Shown here one piece after another: positions 1 to 6,765 of a stretch of 6,877 nt of DNA. Under the pieces are notes generated by a model. It saw nothing but the letters and a program-made list of their open reading frames with translations, had not been told where the DNA came from and made no database searches. A program made the position numbers and the translations under genes. The DNA comes from CALMUP01 sp035327305. Its GTDB lineage: Bacteria; Verrucomicrobiota; Kiritimatiellia; CAIVKH01. Numbering within the stretch: position 1 is the first letter of the stretch; every line of letters begins with the position of its first letter. The stretch spans positions 1-6,877 of the forward strand of contig DAOLDL010000116.1 of assembly GCA_035327305.1 (NCBI GenBank). Reading direction: 5' to 3'.

Positions 1-128
1 CCGTGTGGCGCATTCAGATCACGTTGGTCGCACCGGCAAGACGGCGTGACCAGTTCCTGCATCTTACTCATAATCCTAATCCTGATCTTAATCCCCGAGA
101 TTATGAGCACGAACAGGATTACGATTAA
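1..128 (+). CDS. C-terminal end of a convergent protein, possibly heparinase II/III-like (5' truncated by window)
   Basis: The frame starting at base 3 is open from the window edge to a TAA at 126-128 and gives 41 codons. It begins VWRIQITLVAPARRRDQFLH. This pattern, a WRI/WRV beta strand, then a short PA-rich linker, then FLH, resembles the last strands of the C-terminal beta domain of heparinase II/III-like polysaccharide lyases, where 'WR-E-x-P ... D-FLHVL' is common. That match is from memory and rests on about 20 residues. The remaining residues (THNPNPDLNPRDYEHEQDYD) are hydrophilic and are encoded by the hexamer inverted repeat, so they look like a repeat-derived extension and not part of the fold. 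The stop lies 37 bp from the stop of the minus-strand TPR gene, a convergent arrangement. The other two plus frames give either an early stop (RVAHSDHVGRTGKTA) or a hydrophobic low-complexity run, so this frame is favoured. No start or signal sequence is in view. Confidence 0.45.
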   Translation, partial: VWRIQITLVAPARRRDQFLHLTHNPNPDLNPRDYEHEQDYD

Positions 129-136
129 GATCAGGA
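67..136. repeat. Hexamer-based inverted repeat in the convergent 3' region
   Basis: The left side is a run of variant hexamers on the pattern NTNATC (ATAATC, CTAATC, CTGATC, TTAATC). The right side is the complementary set (GGATTA, CGATTA, AGATCA). Bases 80-93 and 123-136 pair perfectly over 14 bp around a 29-nt loop. An alternative perfect 9-bp pairing exists between 67-75 and 99-107, and 71-77 can pair with 116-122, so the element can fold in several registers. No U-run follows either stem on either strand, so it is not a classical intrinsic terminator, although it sits where one would be expected for both convergent genes. Similar TAATCN-type intergenic arrays are known to me from environmental bacterial genomes, but I cannot confirm copy number here. 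Confidence 0.75.
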
Positions 137-148
137 AAATGCGGATGA

Positions 149-158
149 CGTCCGGACG
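149..158. repeat. 10-bp perfect palindrome between convergent stop codons
   Basis: The sequence CGTCCGGACG is perfectly self-complementary and lies between the TAA of the plus-strand frame (126-128) and the TAA of the minus-strand TPR gene (166-168). As RNA it can form only a very short hairpin. It may add to structure at the convergent 3' ends, or it may be chance. Confidence 0.3.
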
Positions 159-165
159 GAAGGCA

Positions 166-3100
166 TTACCGTACATCCCGCAGTCGTTGATTCAACTGCC
201 TCAACGATGCCTGGGCTTGCGGCGACAATTCGTTCATGCGGGCATTGATGGAGCGGGTAATGGTGGATGCTTCGTCAAAGCGTCCCTGCTTTTCGTACAA
301 CAACCCGAGACTCAACATTACACTTGCGGCTTCAGGCCGGATTTCCAACGATTTCAACAACGCAACTTCCGCTGAAGCCAATTCGTTTTTCGCCAGCAGG
401 ATGACACCCAGCGTATCCCACGCCTGGCTGTTTCGATTGTTGATCTCCAGGGATTCACGAATCAATGGCTCCGCCTCGGGCAGGCGATTTTGCAGGTAAA
501 GAATAAATGCCAGATCGTTCAGCGCCTCGGGTGATCGCTGGGAGGATAAACTCACCCGGTAGGCGGACTCGGCAAGGGCATATTCTTCCTTGTAATAATG
601 ATGGACGCCCAACATGTAGTTGGCAAGGGCGTTGCGGGGATTATAACCAAGGATCCGTTCCGCAGTCTTCTGCACCTGGTCGCGGGAGCCTTCAAACATA
701 TTGATACGCAGTAACATTTCCAGCGCCTGGATGTTGCCCGGTTGTCGTCGCAAAACTTCATCAATATGCTGGCGGGCGACATCACGCTCACCCTTGTTCA
801 GGGCGGATTGCGCCATGACCATCTGAAGCGCCGGGGCCAGTGCGCGCGCTTGGCGAAGCTTCGCGACAGCTTCATCCGCGGTGCGTTGGTCATTTTGTTC
901 GGCGGCAAGAATAGCCAATGCCGCCCATGCCCGCATGTTATCCGGTTGCAATTTCACGGCATCGCGAAGCAGTTTCAAGGCCAGCGTCGGCGATCCCGAA
1001 AGGGACTCCAGCACAGCCTCCTCCATATTCAAAGCGGCGGGATTCACGCCAAGTTCACGCAACTGGCGAAGGTAATTGCGAGCTTCCGCGTAATCACCCT
1101 GCCTTGTCGCAACCCGCATCATGCCCAGCAAGGCTCCTTGATTGTTCGGGTTGCCCCGCAACACATTCTGATAATATTCGGCGCTTTGTTCATCCTTTTC
1201 CTGGCCGAAATACAAACTCGCCAGCGCCATTTGCAATTGCGGATTGTTTTCCCGCAGAGCCAGCGCCCGTTTCAAATCGGCAATGGCCAGATCCGCTTTG
1301 CCCGACATGGCAAACGACATCCCGCGATTGACAAACAATTCCGGCACCCGGACATAGCCGTAGATATAGGACAATGAAATGGTGTGTACACGGCCGCCCA
1401 GATTATCCGTTCGCTCTATGACCTTTGCCTCCAGCTCGCCCGCTTCCGGGAGTTTTTCCCGGTCGGCAATGACATAATAATTCATAAGCGCGCTTAAATT
1501 TTCCGGCGCGAATTCAAGCGCCTGCTTGTAACATGCCAACGCATCGTCCGTGCGATTCCGGTCCTCCATGAAGACACCCAGATTATTGGCCAGTTTGCTT
1601 AAATGAACCCTGATCCATTCAACAAGTCCGGCATTGCGGCCGTTTTTCGGAATGTCGACCTCGATGACCCTCGATCCGTAGCCGGCCCAGAATGTGCGAT
1701 TGGCCTCCATCAACCCGTCCAAATTGATATCCGAGGCATTTCTCACGCCATAAAAAACCGCGCGGTCCGGAACCGCTTCAAAGCCGGCCGCCAGCCACAT
1801 ATCGGCAACATGAACCACCACGGCTTTATCGGCGATATTTTCATCGCGCATAAACCACTCATCCAGTAGCGGCGACATGCCGACGCCGGCCAGGCTTTGC
1901 AGGCGCGGATCATGGGAAAACAAGGCGGCGACATATTTCATAAGCACCGGTGACCGGCCATGTGCAAGGTTAAAAACCTTCAACGGTATTGCCTGCCGGA
2001 AAGCCTCAAGCCCGACCTGTTCATCGAACGGGGTATTCGTAACCAACCACTCCCTGTCGCTCGATTGATCAAGAATGATATTTGTAAACTCGTTGATCAA
2101 AACATCGAGGTTACTGCGTGTGGATGGGATGGAAACCGTAGTAATGATAAACACGAGGTAGATCGGAAAACCCGCCGCGACGCCATACCCCAGAAAACGG
2201 CGCGCTTTTTGCGATACCGGATTTTCAAATCGTTTTTCGCGGAACAACAATACCATCCAATACACCGCGACATTGCCCACCCAGAGGGCAATGACCAGGT
2301 AAGGAGTCAGGAAGAGGCGATGTCCCCCGGTCAGGTTTCGCGGCGCCAATGGAAAATCCATCAGCAAAAGCACCGCCAGGACGCCGAGAATGAAATATAC
2401 CGCGGAGGTTCCAAACAATGCACCGCGAACCCGATTGGATGAACCGGGCAGACGAAAACTGCTGGTAATGATCCACGGAAGAAAACTTACAAACGAAAGT
2501 GTAAGCCAGCCTTGCCGGGGGAGTCCACTGGTCAGATTCTGGTACTGCTCGAGCCAGATATACCAGATGATTTGAAAATAATTCGAAAATTCCCGCCATT
2601 CATAAGCCGGGGAAGCCATGAATAATCCGGCTTGGACCAGATACAGCGACAAGCCGGCAAGACCGTAAAGTGTCAATGTGACCAGTTGACGAACCGAGAA
2701 CAATCCCGCGGCCCAAAGTTTGACCAGCACAAGAATGACAAAAATGGGGGCAAATAATATAGCGCTGGTGAATTGGACAATGGTTACCCCGTACAACGTG
2801 ACGGCCAGGTACAGCTTCGCCGGAGCATCCTTGGCCATGTATGTAAGTACGAGCAGGAATGCAGACAACATCAGCAATAAATCAAACGTCATCGGTAGCG
2901 CCCGGGTGGCGGCCATCCAATACGATTCATTGGCCAACAGATACAAAACGCCGATCAAGCCGGCGGCAATTTGCACCCGATGCATGGTACGGGATGAAAA
3001 AGAGTGATCAATGTTCAGGGGTCGGGTGGAATGATAAATCAGCAAAAACACAATCGCGCCAAGCGCGGCGGCACAAAAAGCGCTGAACAGATTGACCGCG

Positions 3101-3315
3101 TAAAAAACAGAGGTTCCGCCAACCGCGGCAATGCCCTGGACAATCCACCCATAAACCGGCGCGCTGAACACCTCGAGCGGATAAACACCCAGCTTCTGGG
3201 ATAGCATGTTCGTCGGTTCGCCGGAATGAACCATCGGCTGAACGGCAACCCCAAACGCCACCAGCAACACCACAAAAATCAGCCACGCCAAACGACTTGT
3301 GGAAAATAATTTCAT
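166..3315 (-). CDS. Polytopic membrane protein, DUF2723/TMEM260-like N-terminus with C-terminal TPR array
   Basis: The protein has 1049 residues. Residues 1-396 contain about 11 hydrophobic segments (near 10-28, 68-95, 113-128, 136-160, 166-182, 183-202, 209-232, 268-285, 299-319, 337-358, 375-396). The first loop has HSGEP (30-34) followed by APVYGW and FYAVNLFSAFCAA. This order recalls the 'GDSGE ... HPPGYP ... N-x-xSA' pattern of DUF2723 proteins, whose animal member TMEM260 is an O-mannosyltransferase. The usual Asp before SGE is His here, so transferase activity is only an inference, with Glu33 as a candidate acid. Residues 400-570 form a soluble region, probably extracytoplasmic. From about 571 to 1028 there are about 12 TPR-like helix pairs with a gap near 611-658, clearest at 659-725 and 929-1028 (for example SAEYYQNVL, NDLAFILYLQNRLPEAEPLI, AWDTLGVILLAKNELASAE). 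TPRs usually act as a protein-binding scaffold. The ATG at 3315 is preceded by TTAGGTATCT, a usable Shine-Dalgarno, and Lys2 and Arg8 precede the first membrane helix. The gene reads in the same direction as the spermidine-synthase-like gene but lies 319 bp after it, so co-transcription is possible but not shown. Function remains unproven. Confidence 0.9.
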   Translation of the reverse strand: MKLFSTSRLAWLIFVVLLVAFGVAVQPMVHSGEPTNMLSQKLGVYPLEVFSAPVYGWIVQGIAAVGGTSVFYAVNLFSAFCAAALGAIVFLLIYHSTRPLNIDHSFSSRTMHRVQIAAGLIGVLYLLANESYWMAATRALPMTFDLLLMLSAFLLVLTYMAKDAPAKLYLAVTLYGVTIVQFTSAILFAPIFVILVLVKLWAAGLFSVRQLVTLTLYGLAGLSLYLVQAGLFMASPAYEWREFSNYFQIIWYIWLEQYQNLTSGLPRQGWLTLSFVSFLPWIITSSFRLPGSSNRVRGALFGTSAVYFILGVLAVLLLMDFPLAPRNLTGGHRLFLTPYLVIALWVGNVAVYWMVLLFREKRFENPVSQKARRFLGYGVAAGFPIYLVFIITTVSIPSTRSNLDVLINEFTNIILDQSSDREWLVTNTPFDEQVGLEAFRQAIPLKVFNLAHGRSPVLMKYVAALFSHDPRLQSLAGVGMSPLLDEWFMRDENIADKAVVVHVADMWLAAGFEAVPDRAVFYGVRNASDINLDGLMEANRTFWAGYGSRVIEVDIPKNGRNAGLVEWIRVHLSKLANNLGVFMEDRNRTDDALACYKQALEFAPENLSALMNYYVIADREKLPEAGELEAKVIERTDNLGGRVHTISLSYIYGYVRVPELFVNRGMSFAMSGKADLAIADLKRALALRENNPQLQMALASLYFGQEKDEQSAEYYQNVLRGNPNNQGALLGMMRVATRQGDYAEARNYLRQLRELGVNPAALNMEEAVLESLSGSPTLALKLLRDAVKLQPDNMRAWAALAILAAEQNDQRTADEAVAKLRQARALAPALQMVMAQSALNKGERDVARQHIDEVLRRQPGNIQALEMLLRINMFEGSRDQVQKTAERILGYNPRNALANYMLGVHHYYKEEYALAESAYRVSLSSQRSPEALNDLAFILYLQNRLPEAEPLIRESLEINNRNSQAWDTLGVILLAKNELASAEVALLKSLEIRPEAASVMLSLGLLYEKQGRFDEASTITRSINARMNELSPQAQASLRQLNQRLRDVR

Positions 3316-3319
3316 AGAT

Positions 3320-3323
3320 ACCT
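3320..3323 (-). promoter_or_regulatory. Shine-Dalgarno-like AGGT for the DUF2723/TPR gene
   Basis: On the minus strand the bases before the start read TTAGGTATCTATG. AGGT lies four bases before the ATG, a short but acceptable spacing. No other in-frame ATG with a better site lies close by, and this start places Lys2 and Arg8 directly before the first membrane helix, so it supports 3315 as the start. Confidence 0.5.
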
Positions 3324-3362
3324 AATTAAACTCGAAAATCCAACTACACCAAACTGCGGAAT

Positions 3363-3383
3363 GCACAGATAACGCAGATAAAG
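3363..3383. repeat. 9-bp-period repeat, CACAGATAA / CGCAGATAA
   Basis: CAGATAA occurs at 3366-3372 and again at 3375-3381, exactly nine bases apart, with changes only in the spacer bases. On the other strand it reads TTATCTGCGTTATCTGTG. This wording is typical of the 'atctgcgttatctgcg' intergenic repeats I recall from Planctomycetota, Verrucomicrobiota and other environmental genomes. Only two units are present here, probably a decayed or short copy. Confidence 0.55.
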
Positions 3384-3395
3384 AATGAAAAAGAA

Positions 3396-3430
3396 GAATA
3401 TTGGCCAAATTTATCTTGAACCAAATATTC
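3396..3430. repeat. Imperfect inverted repeat GAATATTGG ... CCAAATATTC
   Basis: The arms 3396-3404 and 3421-3430 are complementary except for one extra base in the right arm, with a 16-nt spacer. It lies 81-115 bp upstream of the minus-strand start at 3315. The position and arm spacing would suit an operator for a dimeric regulator, but AT-rich sequence makes chance inverted repeats likely. Confidence 0.3.
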
Positions 3431-3458
3431 GTATCATCGTTTGCGTTACCATCACTCA

Positions 3459-3490
3459 CCCGTGAAATTCCGCGTATTCCGTGGTTTCAC
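3459..3490. repeat. 9-bp-period repeat ATTCCGCGT / ATTCCGTGG flanked by GTGAAA/TTTCAC
   Basis: ATTCCGCG (3467-3474) and ATTCCGTG (3476-3483) are nine bases apart, and the pair is bounded by the perfect inverted hexamers GTGAAA (3462-3467) and TTTCAC (3485-3490). The phrase 'attccgcgtattccgtggtt' is one I recall from intergenic DNA of many environmental bacteria, often near the CAGATAA-type element, which is also present about 90 bp away. Together they look like remnants of one dispersed element. Confidence 0.55.
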
Positions 3491-3531
3491 TTCCATTTTT
3501 TTCGGCGCAAAAGCCGACCGCCGTGAATCAA

Positions 3532-3545
3532 GCGGTTTAAACCGC
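3532..3545. repeat. 14-nt perfect palindrome GCGGTTTAAACCGC
   Basis: The 14 bases are fully self-complementary; a hairpin would have a 5-bp stem and a TTAA loop. It lies 90 bp after the stop of the minus-strand spermidine-synthase-like gene. No U-run follows on the minus strand, so it is a poor terminator. A protein-binding site or a weak RNA processing/stability hairpin is as likely. Confidence 0.35.
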
Positions 3546-3634
3546 CTATTATTACAAGAACCCCAAAAAAAATTCGATAAAAAGATTTGGGCAGGCGCCA
3601 GCCATCCATTCATCGCATTTCCCAAACCCGGTGA

Positions 3635-6600
3635 TTATCGGGATCGTTGCGCACTGGCGCGAGAACTCCACTCCGAAAGAAACGCCGACAACGGCTGGGT
3701 TAAACCGAAGCTTTGGAGTACTTGCACATACCCATCGTACATTTCCTGGGTAAACCGGGCGCTCAACTGGTCAATAACCAGCGACGTGGCTCGGTCGACC
3801 TGGCCGACCATGACATACGTTTGCGCCAACAACAGGTAAAATTCCCAGGTGTTTACCTCGTCGACCACCCGGAGCAACTCCAATGCCCGGACCGGATCGC
3901 CGACCTGCAGGTACATTACCGCCAAACTTATACGCAAATGCTGGTCATGTGGATTGAGCAATGCCATACGCTGACGAGCTTCAAACGCCTCTTGAAAACG
4001 CCCGGTCGCCAGATAAATTGAAATCAAGGCCGCGTGGGCGGACGACAGCCGGAAGGAACTAAAATCATCCGACAACAGCATGCCGGCAATATTTGCCTGA
4101 ATCAGCGCTTCCTGCAGGGTTGAAATATCCGCCAGCAAATCCCGGGGCACGGTTTCGTAATTAAAGATGGGATTTTCGCGGGCGTAATGGCGACAGGCTT
4201 CCACGAATTCCGCCCAAAGCTCGGGCGTTGTTGCGGCGGGATCCATCACCATAAACGGCGCCTGATTTCCAGAAGCCAGATAGCGGGCAAACGCCAGTTG
4301 GGAAACCGGGCGGGAAAAACGCTCCATGATTTCAGAACTATCCGGACCCAGATACCGATTGGCCATGATAAACCCGTCGACATCTTCTCCGCTCAAATGC
4401 AACCCGCGCGGCGCAAGAGCCTCCAGCAACGGATAATTGTCCGTGTGAAGAGGTCCCGGCCCGGCCAAGGCCTGCGGATCTTCCGTAACAATCAAGGGGT
4501 ATACAACCTCCGGGGCATCAAGCGACAACACCGCCGACTGCGCGGCATAGGGAAGCCCCTTGATAATGTTTTCCTCCAGCAACCGATCGTCGGGATGCTT
4601 AAAGCACAACAAGGCGTAATCAGAGCCGAAAAAAGCCGGGCGAATCAGAATCGAGTTCGGAAAAACATGCGCAATGGTCCGCAACATCAACGAAAACGTT
4701 TCCCAGTCGGTTTGATAAGAATGAAGAAATTGCACGAAAACGCCGTGATCATTCAAGCGGCTTTTGACGAGATTCAGATACTCGGCGGTAAATAAATTCG
4801 CCAATCCGGCCATCCACGGATTCGAAGGTTCCGAGGTGATGATGTCGTAGGACGTTTCACCCAGTAAAAGTTGCGTGCGCGCATCCTGCACAATCGTGCG
4901 GTTGCGTGGCGACGACATCACATTGTTGTTCCAGGGATTGAAAAACGCGGCGGCTTCAATGACTTGCGGACTGATTTCCACGCTGTCGATTTGCCGGATG
5001 TTCGGATAATAAAGAAATTCTCCCGACGTCATGCCGCACCCGAAACCAATAACCAGCGCATTGGTGGCGGAAGGATGGGCAAGCGCGGGCAGGTGCGCCA
5101 GCATGGCCTGGGTGTAGATATCGCCGTGGGACGATGCATCGACTTTGCCGCTGTTGGCCATGTAAACGCGGCGGTTGCCGAGGATATCGGTTTCCTCCAT
5201 GACGGTGGTAAAACCGCCGATACCTTCGCCATAATACAGCAATTTCGTTCCGCCCATCCGGGAAGAAAGCAGGTCATTGCCACTCCAAAGGGCTTTGCCG
5301 TAGGAAATTGAAGAGAGGTTAATCCCCATCGTTTCGAAGCGATGGTATTTACCTTCCGCGAGGTGAAGCTTGTTCCACTTCGGGAAATCCCGAATCGCGA
5401 CGATTCCGGCCAGCATGGCGATAACAATGGCGAGTCTGGAAAACCAACCCTGTTTCATCGAAATGGCCAATAGAAAAGCCACCGAAATCTGGATACCCAC
5501 CACGAGAGAAATGGACGTTTCCATGCCGAGCCTTGGAATCAGCACAAAGCCGGTTAAAAATGCGCCGAGAACGGAACCAAGCGTGTTGACGGCATAAACA
5601 TTACCGATTGACTCCCCCACCTTCAAGCGGGTCAGCGAATAGATTCGAAACGCCAGCGGGAATGCGGCGCCCATCAGAAGAACGGGAATAAAAAACATGA
5701 TGAAAACGGAAAGCAGTTTAGCCCATTCCAGCATCCAAGGCGATTGATGGTGCTCATAAACCAGTTTGGCAAAAAACACACTGCTGTTGCCCAGCCAGTG
5801 ACTGATCAGAAGCACGGAAAAACCGATCACGGCCTGGACCAGTAAAAGCACCGGCATGACATTGTTGACCCGCTTGATAATCAACACCGCCAGCAAACTG
5901 CCGATGCCAAGGCACAGGATATAGCTGAAAAGAACCACACTGAAGGAAAACGTGGTGGGACCAACCAGAAGGCCGAGGAGTTTCGACCAAATCACTTCTG
6001 ACGAAAGAGCGGTGAAACCGGACACAAATGTTAGAATCAACGCCCAAACAGCATAACGGGACGCCACACGTTGATCGGTCCGGGTGACCGATTCGCTTTG
6101 CGAAGAAAACGAAGCCCCGGCCGTCCGGGAATCCGATGATTGGCGTTTATATAAAATAAAACAAGTGATCCCGATGGCCACATTGATGGCCACGGCGATC
6201 AGATTGGTTTGAAACACTCCGAACCTGTAGATCAAAACGAAGCCGGCCATCAATGCGCCGGCCGCCGCGCCCAGCGTATTAATGCCGTACAGAAGCGGCA
6301 CGCCGAGGCGGGACTTCTCCAGGGAATTGGCGACTGCGGTGCAAAGCAGAGGCAGGGTCGCGCCCATCATCAGAACGGGAATTGAAAGCAGAAGGGCGCT
6401 GGTAAACAACGCGCCCAACTGATAAATCAGCGGTTGTTCGAGAGCCAGACGATAAAAGAACACCAGCAAGGGTTTGGTTGCCGGGGCGAAAAAGGGAAGA
6501 GCCAGGGCATAGAGACCCGTGACAATTTCGACAATGCCGAACGCCACGAGCGCACGACGAGGATTCTTAAATCGACTGGTCAGCGAGCCGGAGACCTTGC

Positions 6601-6754
6601 TACCGATGCCGAGGCCGGCCATAAAAATTGTGACGATAATGGCAATGGAATAATCACTGCCACCGATCAAAGATGTAACCAACCGGGTCCACAACACCTG
6701 ATAGATCAAGGCGCTGAAACCCGAAGCGAAAAAGAGAAGAGCAATAACCGGCAT
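3635..6754 (-). CDS. Fused MFS/spermidine-synthase-like membrane protein with C-terminal TPRs
   Basis: Counting from the ATG at 6754 the protein has 1039 residues. Residues 2-202 and 236-432 are two halves of a polytopic membrane domain with the same motifs in the same order: SGF-AL-(x)5-W (11 and 245), GLGIGS/CLGIGS, PVLMMGATLP/PVLLMGAAFP, and NTLGAAAGALMAGFVLI/NTLGSVLGAFLTGFVLI. Another hydrophobic segment lies near 437-455. Residues 500-702 are a Rossmann methyltransferase fold of the spermidine synthase superfamily: GFGCGMTSG at 570-578 (SAM loop), VEIS with Glu593, QDAR with Asp624, YDIITSEPSNPW at 636-647, and LHTDNYPLLE at 769-778. In true spermidine synthases the last catalytic motif is YD(V/I)I-x-VDSSDP. 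Here Glu and Asn replace the two Asp, so polyamine synthesis is unlikely and the substrate is unknown. About three TPR-like repeats occupy 900-1000. A GTG at 6778, in frame, would add eight residues (MRLFRFYT), but it lies inside the hairpin stem; neither start has a good Shine-Dalgarno. The stop is TAA at 3635-3637. The gene reads in the same direction as the PEP-CTERM-like gene and the downstream DUF2723-like gene. Confidence 0.9.
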   Translation of the reverse strand: MPVIALLFFASGFSALIYQVLWTRLVTSLIGGSDYSIAIIVTIFMAGLGIGSKVSGSLTSRFKNPRRALVAFGIVEIVTGLYALALPFFAPATKPLLVFFYRLALEQPLIYQLGALFTSALLLSIPVLMMGATLPLLCTAVANSLEKSRLGVPLLYGINTLGAAAGALMAGFVLIYRFGVFQTNLIAVAINVAIGITCFILYKRQSSDSRTAGASFSSQSESVTRTDQRVASRYAVWALILTFVSGFTALSSEVIWSKLLGLLVGPTTFSFSVVLFSYILCLGIGSLLAVLIIKRVNNVMPVLLLVQAVIGFSVLLISHWLGNSSVFFAKLVYEHHQSPWMLEWAKLLSVFIMFFIPVLLMGAAFPLAFRIYSLTRLKVGESIGNVYAVNTLGSVLGAFLTGFVLIPRLGMETSISLVVGIQISVAFLLAISMKQGWFSRLAIVIAMLAGIVAIRDFPKWNKLHLAEGKYHRFETMGINLSSISYGKALWSGNDLLSSRMGGTKLLYYGEGIGGFTTVMEETDILGNRRVYMANSGKVDASSHGDIYTQAMLAHLPALAHPSATNALVIGFGCGMTSGEFLYYPNIRQIDSVEISPQVIEAAAFFNPWNNNVMSSPRNRTIVQDARTQLLLGETSYDIITSEPSNPWMAGLANLFTAEYLNLVKSRLNDHGVFVQFLHSYQTDWETFSLMLRTIAHVFPNSILIRPAFFGSDYALLCFKHPDDRLLEENIIKGLPYAAQSAVLSLDAPEVVYPLIVTEDPQALAGPGPLHTDNYPLLEALAPRGLHLSGEDVDGFIMANRYLGPDSSEIMERFSRPVSQLAFARYLASGNQAPFMVMDPAATTPELWAEFVEACRHYARENPIFNYETVPRDLLADISTLQEALIQANIAGMLLSDDFSSFRLSSAHAALISIYLATGRFQEAFEARQRMALLNPHDQHLRISLAVMYLQVGDPVRALELLRVVDEVNTWEFYLLLAQTYVMVGQVDRATSLVIDQLSARFTQEMYDGYVQVLQSFGLTQPLSAFLSEWSSRASAQRSR

Positions 6755-6765
6755 GGTGTAGAAAC

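Larger units (their letters stand above)
3316..3634. other. 319-bp intergenic gap with short-period repeats and inverted repeats
   Basis: No convincing gene lies here. The stretch is AT-richer than its flanks. Read on the plus strand it contains a 9-bp-period repeat (CAGATAA twice, 3366-3381), an imperfect inverted repeat (3396-3430), a second 9-bp-period element (ATTCCGCG / ATTCCGTG, 3467-3483), a T7 run before a short GC stem (near 3496-3519), a 14-nt palindrome (3532-3545), and an A8 run near 3565-3573. No strong intrinsic terminator follows the stop of the upstream minus-strand gene (3635-3637). The promoter of the downstream gene, if there is one, should lie here, but I see no good paired -35/-10 boxes. 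Confidence 0.6.

Noticed and set aside
1..71. Minus-strand open frame beginning MSKMQELVTPSCRC and running off the left edge, with AGGATT before the ATG.
   Set aside because: The first ATG and its apparent ribosome site are part of the hexamer repeat, the residues resemble no family I know, and the plus frame over the same bases has a more protein-like pattern (VWRIQ ... FLH). It remains a weak alternative.
46..375. Plus-strand open frame with a Leu/Ile-rich start.
   Set aside because: The hydrophobic run is a translation of the hexamer repeat, and the rest is antisense to the well-supported TPR gene.
742..1377. Long plus-strand open frame of 211 codons.
   Set aside because: It is antisense to the TPR array of the minus-strand gene, is rich in His, Arg and Gln as expected of a shadow frame, and has no recognisable domain.
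3325..3352. Possible minus-strand promoter TTGGTG, 16 bases, TTTAAT.
   Set aside because: The -10-like box ends about 12 bases before the ATG, so a transcript from it would start at or after the Shine-Dalgarno; the -35 match is also weak.
3496..3519. T7 run next to a short TCGGC/GCCGA stem, considered as a terminator.
   Set aside because: The T-run lies before the stem on the plus strand and becomes an A-run after it on the minus strand, so the order is wrong for an intrinsic terminator on either strand.
3441..3839. Plus-strand open frame of 132 codons across the intergenic gap.
   Set aside because: It starts in the ATTCCGCG repeat (giving FRVFRGF), has no ribosome site or family features, and more than half is antisense to the TPR end of the spermidine-synthase-like gene.
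4100..5260. Naming the large fused gene as speE (spermidine synthase).
   Set aside because: The catalytic and binding acidic residues are replaced, and the domain is fused to a polytopic membrane region and TPRs, so a polyamine role is not supported.
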